From assembly GCA_963813355.1 (NCBI GenBank), contig CAWEYS010000018.1, forward strand, positions 124,001 through 188,000: 64,000 nt of DNA. The letters run 5' to 3'. Of this stretch, positions 54,658-62,700 are shown piece after piece (position 1 is the stretch's first letter; every line of letters starts with the position of its first letter). Under the pieces are notes generated by a model that searched no databases, was not told where the DNA came from, and worked only from the letters and a program-made list of their open reading frames with translations. This DNA comes from DATAGF01 sp963813355 (GTDB taxonomy: Bacteria > Actinomycetota > Thermoleophilia > Miltoncostaeales > Miltoncostaeaceae). Both the position numbers and the translations under genes were made by a program.

Positions 54658-54957
54658 GTGGCGCAGGTGAGCGAATCCCCCCCTCAGGAGACGGCGCCGC
54701 CGGACGCCGTCCGCGAGACGCCGACGTGGACGCCGCCGCCGAAGCCCAGCTTCAACTCCCCGGCCGCCGACCTGAACCAGCTCCGCAACGAGGCCAAGCG
54801 CATCGCCGAGACGGCGCCCGGCCAGCCGGTCCACAAGTCGGTGCTCGACCGCGCACGCGCCCTGGCGTCCGCGATCGAGCACGACCTCGGGCTGCCGATC
54901 TCGCCGGACGGCCTGGCCTACGCCGACCTCGCCGTCCTGCTCTCCCAGAGCAAGTAG
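54658..54957 (+). CDS. Small hypothetical protein (99 aa)
   Basis: GTG 54658, ten bases after the hairpin. Pro-rich N-terminus (ETPTWTPPPKPSFNSPAADL), then a helical region (LNQLRNEAKRIAETAPG, SVLDRARALASAIEHDLGL) ending LAVLLSQSK. No known family is recognised; codon pattern fits a real gene. Cytoplasmic. Its stop is three bases from the convergent dehydrogenase stop. Confidence 0.65.
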   Translation: MAQVSESPPQETAPPDAVRETPTWTPPPKPSFNSPAADLNQLRNEAKRIAETAPGQPVHKSVLDRARALASAIEHDLGLPISPDGLAYADLAVLLSQSK

Positions 54958-54960
54958 CTC

Positions 54961-55797
54961 CTACTCCGGCAGGTCCATGAAGAGGCGCGCCACGGCGCCG
55001 TAGTCGCGATCCGGCGGCACCCGCTCGAAGTACGACCGGGCCAGGGCCTCGAACGCCTGCGGGCGCTCGTCGAGCCCCTCGGCGTGGCCGAGGTCCTTGA
55101 GCAGGTTGCGGACCGTGAAGCGGGGCTCGTGGTCGCCCTCCAGCACCCGCGGGAAGAGGTTGCGGAGCTGCCAGGAGTCGGACGTGGCGCCCATCAGCGC
55201 CTCGCGGCAGAGGGCGGGGTCGAGGCCGGCGCGCTGCGCGGTGCCGAGCGCCTCGGCGGTGGACGCGGAGATCACCGCCGCCAGCGCGTTGCCGACCAGC
55301 TTGGCGACGAGGCCCAGCCCGACGGGACCGCAGTGGGTGCGCCGCTCCGGGTCCCCCATCGCGTCGAGGGCCGGCGCCGCGCGCCGGAGCGCCTCGGGGT
55401 CGCCGCCGCACATGATCGCCAGCGTGCCCGCCGCCGCGCCCGCGGGGCCGCCGCTGACCGGGCAGTCGAGGTAGGCGACGCCGCGGGCGGCGCAGTCGGC
55501 GGCCAGCTCGCGCGCGACGGCCGGGGCGATCGTGCTCATCTCGACCAGCACGGGCGGGGGCGAGGGCGCGGCCAGCGCGCCGGCGACGACCTCGCGCACG
55601 TCGTCGGAGTCGGTCACGCACGAGCACGCCAGGTCGGCCCCGTCGACCGCCTCGGCGACCGAGCCGGCGAGGCGCGCGGGAAGGTCCCGCGCGCGCGAGG
55701 GCGAACGGGCGTAGAGCACCACCTCGTGGCCGGCGGCGGCGAGGTTCCGGATCATCCCCGATCCCATCAGTCCGGCGCCGACGAAGCCGATTCGCAC
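54961..55797 (-). CDS. NAD(P)-dependent beta-hydroxyacid dehydrogenase (3-hydroxyisobutyrate dehydrogenase-like)
   Basis: A 278-residue enzyme of the 6PGDH-like family. RIGFVGAGLMGSGMIRNL is the dinucleotide motif, LDCPVSGGPAGAAAGTL the substrate loop and VGLGLVAKLVGNALAAV contains the catalytic Lys. It oxidises 3-hydroxyisobutyrate, tartronate semialdehyde or similar; the substrate is not fixed by the motifs. Start GTG 55797 places the Rossmann motif at residue 2; ATG 55839 adds 14 residues. Confidence 0.88.
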   Translation of the reverse strand: MRIGFVGAGLMGSGMIRNLAAAGHEVVLYARSPSRARDLPARLAGSVAEAVDGADLACSCVTDSDDVREVVAGALAAPSPPPVLVEMSTIAPAVARELAADCAARGVAYLDCPVSGGPAGAAAGTLAIMCGGDPEALRRAAPALDAMGDPERRTHCGPVGLGLVAKLVGNALAAVISASTAEALGTAQRAGLDPALCREALMGATSDSWQLRNLFPRVLEGDHEPRFTVRNLLKDLGHAEGLDERPQAFEALARSYFERVPPDRDYGAVARLFMDLPE

Positions 55798-56171
55798 CGC
55801 GCCACGATAGCGCCGCAAGGGGGCATCGGAATGACCCATCTGCGCCTCGCCGCCTCTGACGGGCGGCGGTGCTCGAAAGGGAAAGCTATGAGGGCCGTCC
55901 CGACGCTCGACCTCGTTACCGTGGGAGCGATGCCCAGGAGGCCCGTGACGCTGTGCCCGAGCGCCGCGAGCCTCCGAACTGCCGCGCGGGGGGCAGTAGG
56001 ACGACCCTCGAAGGCAGCATGAACCACGGTTTCCGCGGGCGCGCCCCCCGCGAGGATGGTCCGGTCGCGGCGCGAGCCACCCGAAGGGTCAGGTGGATCA
56101 CCCCTCCGGCGGGCCGCTGGGGACGGGTGCCCGCCTTGCGCCTCGCGGGGCTGACCGATATCCACCGGGCG

Positions 56172-57125
56172 ATGGGGACCCTCTCCAGCGCGGATTCGTG
56201 GGTGCGCACGGCGATGTCGCCGGTCCGCCGGATGGGCGCCTGGCTGGTCGAGCTCGTGTCCGGGACGATCCGCCGCTCGGTGCGCGACGACATCACCCAG
56301 GTCGCCAGCCAGTTCTCCTACAACGCCTTCCTGGCGACGGTTCCGTTCATGTTCGTGCTCGTCTCGATCATCGGCCTCGTGGCCGAGCCGGACACGTTCG
56401 ACGAGTTCCTCTCGGACGACGCCGACAACGCCATCCCCATCGAGCTGCGCCAGATCCTGCGCTCGGCGCTGGCATCGGCGACCAACAACACCGGCCAGGC
56501 GGTCCTCTTCCTGACCATCGGTCTGCTGACGGCCCTGTACGTGTCGGCCAACGTCATGGGGTCGCTCGTCGGCGGCCTCGACCGCGTCCGCGGCGTGGCC
56601 CACCGGCCGTGGACCCGCGGCAAGCTGGTCGCCCTGGTCATCGCCATCGCCACCAGCGTCCTGGTCGTGGCCACCACGCTGGCGCTGGTCGGCGGCTCCC
56701 GCCTCGTCGAGAGCGTGGCCGAGGAGCTCTTCGGCCGCGGCGCCCCGAACGTCGCGAGCCGCTTCCTCTACCTGATCGGCACCGCCAGCCTGCTGATCTT
56801 CACCCTCGCCGTGTACCACTTCGGCCCCAACGGGCCGCGGCGGCGGATCCTCCACGACCTGGTCGGGGCGCTGGTCGGCGTGGGGCTCTGGCTCGGCGTC
56901 ACCCGCCTGTTCGCCCTCTACATCGAGAACTTCGACTCCTACAAGACCGTCTACGGCGCCCTGGCCGGCGCCGCCATCTACCTGATCTTCCTGTTCCTGA
57001 CGTGCGTGTCGCTGCTGATCGGCGCCGAGGTCAACGAGCAGATGCACCACATGCGCCGGCGCAAGCGCGCCCAGAAGGCCGCGCGCGACGGGGAGACCGT
57101 TCAGGCGCCGACGCGGCCCCTGTGA
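56172..57125 (+). CDS. YihY/BrkB-family membrane protein
   Basis: About 317 residues from ATG 56172, with six membrane helices: FSYNAFLATVPFMFVLVSII, AVLFLTIGLLTALYVSANVM, LVALVIAIATSVLVVATTLA, LYLIGTASLLIFTLAVYHF and IYLIFLFLTCVSLLIGAEV. QFSYNAF, TALYVSANVM and YGALAG are family landmarks; the old RNase BN label is wrong for this family. The frame stays open to GTG 55869, and ATG 56019 behind AAGG is an alternative start, so 50-100 more residues are possible. Envelope role unknown. Confidence 0.87.
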   Translation: MGTLSSADSWVRTAMSPVRRMGAWLVELVSGTIRRSVRDDITQVASQFSYNAFLATVPFMFVLVSIIGLVAEPDTFDEFLSDDADNAIPIELRQILRSALASATNNTGQAVLFLTIGLLTALYVSANVMGSLVGGLDRVRGVAHRPWTRGKLVALVIAIATSVLVVATTLALVGGSRLVESVAEELFGRGAPNVASRFLYLIGTASLLIFTLAVYHFGPNGPRRRILHDLVGALVGVGLWLGVTRLFALYIENFDSYKTVYGALAGAAIYLIFLFLTCVSLLIGAEVNEQMHHMRRRKRAQKAARDGETVQAPTRPL

Positions 57126-57132
57126 GCGGCCA

Positions 57133-57942
57133 TCAGGCCTGGCAGCCCGGGCACCAGTAGGTCGTGCGGTTGGCGTCGCCCTGGCCGCGGGCGCGGATGC
57201 GCGCCCCGCACCGGCGGCAGGGCCTGCCCGCACGGCCGTACACCCAGGTCCGCTCCCGGGACGCGGGCCGCGCGAGCGGCGGCCGGAAGGTGCGGATCCC
57301 GCCGCCCGAGCGGACGTCCTCCGCCATCAGCCGGGCGGCGGTGGCGCCGAGCTCGGCGGCCTCCTCCGGGCGCAGGCTCCCGACCGGCCGCCACGGATCG
57401 ACGCGGGCGAGGAAGCACGTCTCGCTCTTGTAGACGTTCCCCACGCCGGCGACGACGCGCTGGTCCATCAGCGCCTCGCCCACCTGGCGGGTCGGCTCGA
57501 GCCGGCGCAGGGCGGCCGCGGCGGCCGCGCCGGGCTCGACGCCGCCGCCGAGCAGGTCGGGGCCGGTCGCGCGCAGGTCCCGGGGCAGGGGCTCTCCCGG
57601 CTCGAGCAGGCGCACGCGCGGGCACCGGTAGAGGGCGGCGACGTGCTCGGCGGTCCAGAGGGCGAGGAACAGGCCGCCCGGCCGCGGCGCCCGGGACGCG
57701 GAGAGGAGCCGCCAGACGCCGTGCATCATCAGGTGCGAGTGGAGCACCCGGCCGCTCGCGAACCGCAGCAGGTGGTGCTTGCCCACCGCCTCCGCGGCGC
57801 TGACGCGGTCGCCGTCCAGGCGCTCGGGGATGCGCTGGCCCGCCAGCCGGGGCTCGGGCGCCTCCACCCGGACCAGGGGCCGGTCCGCCAGGGCGCGCTG
57901 GAAGCGGCGCGCGTTGCGGTGGCTGACCTGGCCCTCGGGCAC
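57133..57942 (-). CDS. Fpg/Nei-family DNA glycosylase-AP lyase
   Basis: A 269-residue base-excision repair enzyme. GTG 57942 gives VPEGQVSHRNARRFQ: after removal of the first residue, Pro is the nucleophile and Glu follows, as the chemistry requires. VGKHHLLRF, HLMMHGVWRL, VVAGVGNVYKSETCF (helix-two-turn-helix) and the C-terminal zinc finger with CRRCGARI and WCPGC complete it. PEG rather than PEL suggests Nei-type (oxidised pyrimidines) over Fpg. Converges with the YihY gene. Confidence 0.92.
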   Translation of the reverse strand: MPEGQVSHRNARRFQRALADRPLVRVEAPEPRLAGQRIPERLDGDRVSAAEAVGKHHLLRFASGRVLHSHLMMHGVWRLLSASRAPRPGGLFLALWTAEHVAALYRCPRVRLLEPGEPLPRDLRATGPDLLGGGVEPGAAAAAALRRLEPTRQVGEALMDQRVVAGVGNVYKSETCFLARVDPWRPVGSLRPEEAAELGATAARLMAEDVRSGGGIRTFRPPLARPASRERTWVYGRAGRPCRRCGARIRARGQGDANRTTYWCPGCQA

Positions 57943-57992
57943 CCGGGCGACGATAGCGCCGGGGGTGGCGCGGCCCCCGCCGCCGGACACAC

Positions 57993-58016
57993 TTGGTTGC
58001 GTGAGTGAGCAACCCA
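57993..58016 (-). repeat. 24-base palindrome copy, inverted orientation, intergenic
   Basis: Arms GGTTGC (57995) and GCAACC (58009) pair fully around GTGAGTGA, whose complement TCACTCAC matches the loops of the rsmA and ispE copies. It lies between the glycosylase and phosphatase genes. Confidence 0.6.
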
Positions 58017-58113
58017 GAGCCAGCGCAGGGCCCGCGCGACGGCCGGGCGCCTCGACGAGGTGCTGCGCGCGCGCGACGCCGAGGCGGAGGCCGAGGAGGC
58101 CGGGCGGGAGTGA
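58005..58113 (+). CDS. Possible small protein upstream of the phosphatase (frame break)
   Basis: GTG 58005 encodes VSNPEPAQGPR, and the next frame encodes GRLDEVLRARDAEAEAEEAG and stops at TGA 58111-58113, overlapping the phosphatase GTG in the GTGA pattern common here. Removing one base near 58037 joins them into about 36 residues ending in an acidic helix. Speculative. Confidence 0.25.
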
Positions 58114-58595
58114 CGGCCTCCGGCCGCGTGCGCGTGTGCTTCGTCTGCCTGGGCAACATCTGCCGCTCGCCGACCGCCGAGGCGGTGATGCGCCATCGCA
58201 TCGCCGAGGCCGGCCTGGGGGACGTCGTCGAGATCGAGAGCGCGGGCACCGGGTCGTGGCACCTCGGCGACCCGCCCGACGCCCGGGCGACCGAGGAGGC
58301 GAGGGCGCGGGGCATCGTCATGGAGGGGCGCGCGCAGCAGTTCCGGGCGGCCGACTTCGACCGCTTCGACCTCGTGCTGGCCATGGACCGCGAGAACGCC
58401 GACCACCTCCGGCGCATCGCCCCCGACGCCGAGGCGGCCGGCAAGGTGCGGTTGCTGCGCGAGTTCGACCCCGACGCGGCCGGCGACGACCTGTCGGTGC
58501 CCGACCCGTACTACGGCGGGCCGGAGGGCTTCTCGACCGTCTTCGAGCTCGTCGACCGCGCGTGCCTGGGGCTGATCGACCACGTCCGGCGCTGA
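58110..58595 (+). CDS. Low-molecular-weight protein-tyrosine phosphatase
   Basis: A 161-residue phosphatase. The P-loop VCFVCLGNICRSPTAE (C-x5-R-S) and the general acid segment VPDPYYGGPEGF (Asp-Pro-Tyr-Tyr) are intact. GTG 58110 with GAGGAGG upstream; an in-frame GTG at 58005 would add a low-complexity Arg/Gly stretch and is unlikely. Such enzymes dephosphorylate tyrosine kinases of polysaccharide export or arginine-phosphorylated proteins. Confidence 0.93.
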   Translation: MTASGRVRVCFVCLGNICRSPTAEAVMRHRIAEAGLGDVVEIESAGTGSWHLGDPPDARATEEARARGIVMEGRAQQFRAADFDRFDLVLAMDRENADHLRRIAPDAEAAGKVRLLREFDPDAAGDDLSVPDPYYGGPEGFSTVFELVDRACLGLIDHVRR

Positions 58596-58596
58596 T

Positions 58597-59451
58597 CTGA
58601 GGGAGGCCGTCGGGGCGGCGGCCGGGTCGCCGGTCGCCGCCTCGTCGCCGGCCGCCGGCGGCGACATCAACCGCGCCGAGCGGATGACCCTCGCCGACGG
58701 GCGCGAGCTGTTCGTCAAGCACCGCCCCGGCGCGATCCCCGGCATGTACTCCGCCGAGGCCGCCGGGCTCGCCTGGCTGGCCGAGGCGGGCGCCCTGCGC
58801 ACCCCCGACGTGGTCGCGGTCGGCGACGAGCGCCCGCCGCGCTTCCTCGCCCTGGAGCTCATCCCGCGCGGCCGGCCGGCCCCCGGCCACGACGAGGACC
58901 TGGGCCGCGGGCTCGCGGCCCTCCACCGGGCCGGCGCCCCGGCCTTCGGGCTCGGCGACGACAACTTCATCGGCAGCCTGCCCCAGCCCAACGGCGCCGC
59001 CGGCTCGTGGCCCGAGTTCTACGGCGGTCGCCGCCTCGAGCCCATGGCGCGCGCGGCGGCGGAGGCGGGCTCTCTCGGCGCGGGGTTCCTCGCGGGCCTG
59101 GAGCGCCTGCGGGCGCGGCTCCCCGACCTCTGCGGCCCCCCCGAGCCCCCGGCGCGCCTGCACGGCGACCTGTGGGGCGGAAACGCCATGACCGACGCCG
59201 CCGGCGACCCGGTCCTGATCGACCCCGCCGTCTACGGCGGCCACCGCGAGATCGACCTGGCGATGATGCGCCTCTTCGGCGGCTTCGGCCCGGCCGTGTT
59301 CGCCGCCTACGCCGAGGCCCACCCGCTCGCCGCCGGGCACGAGGACCGCGTCGAGCTGTACCAGCTCTACCCGGTGCTGGTGCACGTGGTCCTCTTCGGC
59401 GGCGGCTACGCGCGCTCCGCCGAGCGGATCCTGCGGCGCTACGCCGGCTGA
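58597..59451 (+). CDS. Fructosamine kinase family protein, start uncertain
   Basis: Aminoglycoside-phosphotransferase-like kinase. HGDLWGGN (catalytic Asp) and DPAVYGGHREIDLAMMRLF are diagnostic of fructosamine-3-kinase relatives, which phosphorylate glycated amines to allow deglycation. The family N-terminus with GGDIN continues upstream of ATG 58684 as far as CTG 58597, directly after the phosphatase stop; no ATG, GTG or TTG lies in that stretch, so CTG may be used, or the start was damaged. 284 residues from the CTG, 255 from the ATG. Confidence 0.85.
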   Translation: MREAVGAAAGSPVAASSPAAGGDINRAERMTLADGRELFVKHRPGAIPGMYSAEAAGLAWLAEAGALRTPDVVAVGDERPPRFLALELIPRGRPAPGHDEDLGRGLAALHRAGAPAFGLGDDNFIGSLPQPNGAAGSWPEFYGGRRLEPMARAAAEAGSLGAGFLAGLERLRARLPDLCGPPEPPARLHGDLWGGNAMTDAAGDPVLIDPAVYGGHREIDLAMMRLFGGFGPAVFAAYAEAHPLAAGHEDRVELYQLYPVLVHVVLFGGGYARSAERILRRYAG

Positions 59452-59505
59452 CCGGCCCGCCACGGGCGAGGGGCGCTCGCCCTCGTCGCGCTGCTCGGTG
59501 CGGCG

Positions 59506-59736
59506 ATGGGGCTGGGCGCGACCCCGCAGGCGGAGCAGACGCCCGCGATCCTGTGGCACGGAACGTACGAGCCGAAGCGCGCGACGCGTGAGTTCGCCGC
59601 GAACCTCAACCGTGGTGGGGAGGGGCCGCTTCGCCTCGTGCAGGTCGCGGTGAAGAAGCGCGGTGGTGACGAGGGGTACGTGATCGTGAGGCGATGCCTC
59701 GTCAGGTGCTCCCCGCCGGCCCTCCTCAGCCCCTGA
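59506..59736 (+). CDS. Small exported protein, unknown function
   Basis: A 76-residue protein from ATG 59506. The same frame reads back to the kinase stop with a hydrophobic segment (ALALVALLGAAMGLGATP), so a signal peptide starting at a non-standard codon such as CTG 59491 is possible. The mature part has AILWHGTYEPKRATREFAAN and LVQVAVKKRGGDEGYVIVR. No family is recognised. Its end overlaps the convergent helicase stop by 11 bases. Confidence 0.45.
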   Translation: MGLGATPQAEQTPAILWHGTYEPKRATREFAANLNRGGEGPLRLVQVAVKKRGGDEGYVIVRRCLVRCSPPALLSP

Positions 59737-62700
59737 GGATCATCCCGCGCAGGTCGGCGAGGAAGCCCGCGTCGGCGAGGGGGCGCTCGAGGGGCGACCC
59801 GAAGACCTGCTCGCCGTCGACGCGCTGGACCGAGACCCGGCGGCGGCGGTCGGAGGTGACCCAGGCGGCGAGCGCCCCGAGGGCGCGCTCCAGGGCGCCC
59901 GGACGGTCGTCGGCGGGGAAGGTGAGCAGGCTGCGCCCCCCGCGCTCCAGGTAGAGGACGGGGGCGCCGTCGACGAGCACGACCTGGGCGCCGAAGACGC
60001 GCGAGGGCGAGCGGGTGGCGCCGTCGCGGGGGGGCCACGGGACCGCGGCGCCGTAGGGCTGGGCCGGGTCGGCGGCCCCGAGGACGATCGCGTGGTGCCC
60101 CTCGTCGGGCGGCGCGTCGCGCAGGTCGCGGAGGCGCTCGACCGCGCCCGGAATGGCGAACTGCGCGCCGCCGAGGCCCTCGACGAAGTAGCCGCGCCGG
60201 ACCGTCCCGAGCGTCTCCAGGTCGGAGAGGGCGGGGTAGAGGGCCGCGAACCCTCCGGGGACGCCCTCGGCGAGGGCGGCCGAGCGGGTGAGGATGCCGT
60301 GCCGCTCCACCATCAGCTCGGCCAGGGCCCGGCGGCGCTCGGCGTCGGGGGGCGCGCCGCGGAAGAGGCGCGCGGCGAGCGACCAGCGGCCGGCCACGGC
60401 CGACGGCGCGCCGCGGCCGCGCCCGCCGACGCGCCTGCGGCTGCCCGGGGACGGCCGGCGCACGGGCGGAAGGCGTCGGGGCGCGCGCAGCGGGAGCCAG
60501 AGATCGTTGGTGACCTCTCCCGCCCAGACCAGCCCCCAGAGCGCGCCGAAGACCTCCTCGCGGGCGGCGTCCGCGCCGGCCGCCTCCACGAGGTCGTCCC
60601 AGAAGCTCGCCCCTCCGGCCAGCGCCGCCCGCAGGGCGTCGGGCACCGGGCCCTCGGGCGCCGGGTCGGCGGGGGGCGGCCCCAGCAGGGCCGCGTCCTC
60701 GCGGAAGTAGATGGCCACCCGGCCGCCGCCGACGCCCCCGGCGCCGGCGCCCACCCAGACGATCTCGCCGCGCGCCGCGAGCTCGTCCAGCCGGGCCGGC
60801 CCGTAGTCGGCCAGCCGGCGCGGGAGCACCTCGGCCTCCCACTGGGCGGCCGGGAGGGCGAGGCCCTGCAGCCCGCCGAGGACGTCGCGCAGGGCGTCGA
60901 CCCCGCGCGCCGCCCCGGGGCGGTCGACGCGCTGCCAGTCCGGCAGGAAGCGCCCGAGCGCCCGCGGGTCGGCGGGCTCGATCTCCCTGCGCAGGGCCGC
61001 GAGGCTCGCCCGGCGCAGCCGGCGGACGACCTCGGCGTCGCACCACTCGCGCCCCGACCCGCCCGGGCGCAGCTCGCCGCGCACGAGGGCGCCGTCGGCC
61101 TCGAGGGCCGCGAGCGGCGGCTCCACGACGCGCGGCTCCAGCGCGTAGCGGCCGGCGAGGTCGGCGGAGTGGAAGGGCCCGTGGCCGCGCGCGTAGCGGG
61201 CGACGAGCGAGCGCAGGGCGTCGGGCACCGGCTCCAGGAACGCATCGGGCACGCCGCTCGGCGGCATCGCCCCCAGCGCGTCGCGGTAGCGGCCGGCGTC
61301 CTCGGCGGCGATCAGGCGGCGCTCGCCCGCGAGGTGGATCCAGACGGCGCGCCGCTCGCCCACCAGGGCCTCGGCGATCTCGGCCGCGCGCCCCGGCTCG
61401 GCAAGGCGGGCGGCGACCTCGTCGGCCGACAGGTCGCCGATGCGGCGCAGCAGGTCGTGGAGGCCGTCCGGCCCCCGCGCCCGCGCCCGCTCCGACAGCC
61501 CCTGGAGGTCGGCCTCGACCGCGGCCAGCGCCCCGGGGTCGATCAGGTCGCGCAGCTCCTCCTGGCCCAGCAGCTCGCGCAGCAGGTCGCGGTTGAGCGA
61601 CAGGGCCTGGGCGCGCCGCTCGGCGGCGGGCGTGTCGTCCTCGTACATGTAGGACGCCACGTACTCGAAGAGCAGCGACCCGGCGAACGGCGAGGCGGCC
61701 GCCGTCTCGACCTCCACCACGGCCACCTCGCGGGAGGCGATCCGCGCCAGCAGCCCGCGCAGCGCCGGCAGGTCGAACCAGTCGTTGAGCACCTCGCGGT
61801 ACGTCTCGAGGATCACCGGGAAGCTGCCGAACCGCCGCGCGACCTGCAGCAGCGACGACGCCTTGAGGCGCTGCTGCCAGAGCGGTGTGCGCTGCCCCGG
61901 GCGGCGGCGCGGGATGAGGAGGGCCCGCGCGGCGTTCTCGCGGAAGCGCGCCCCGAACAGGGCCGTCCCGCCGAGCTCGCCGATGAGCAGCTCGTCCAGG
62001 TCCTCGGGCGCGATGAGGGCGACGTCCGCCGCGGGCGCCTCGTCGGCGTCGGGGAGGTGGACGGCGATGCCGTCGTCGCCCCAGATCGCGTGCGCCTCCT
62101 GGCCGGTGGCGGCCCGCAGGCGGGCGGCCAGGGCCAGCGCCCACGGCGCGTGGACGCGTGCGCCGAAGGGGGTCAGCACGCAGAGCCGCCAGTCGCCGAT
62201 CTCGTCGCGGAAGCGCTCGACGACGATCGCGCGGTCGCTCGGCACCACGCCCGTGGCCGCGGCCTGGTCCTCGAGGTAGCCGACCAGGTTCTCGGCCGCC
62301 CGGACCTCGAAGGCGCTCTCGGCCCGCAGGCGCGCCTCGGCCGGGTCGGGCCCGGCGGCCACCAGCTCGCGCGCCAGCCGCCCCACCGCCTCGCCGAGCT
62401 CGAAGGGGCGCCCCACCCCCTCGCCCTTCCAGAACGGCAGGGCCCCGGACGCCCCCGGGGCGGGCGTGACGATCACGCGGTCGCGGGTGATCTCCTCGAT
62501 GCGCCAGGCCGAGGCCCCGAGCAGGAAGGTCTGCCCGGCGCGGGCCTCGTAGACCATCTCCTCGTCGAGCTCGCCCACCCGCGCCCCGTCGGGCAGGACG
62601 ACCGCGAACAGGCCTCGGTCCGGGATCGTGCCCGCGTTCTGCACCGCGAGCGCGCGGGCGCCCTCGCGGCCGCGCACGGTCCCCGCCGACCGGTCCCACA

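Noticed and set aside
56172..57125. RNase BN
   Set aside because: The YihY family was once labelled so, but it is an integral membrane family with no nuclease motif.
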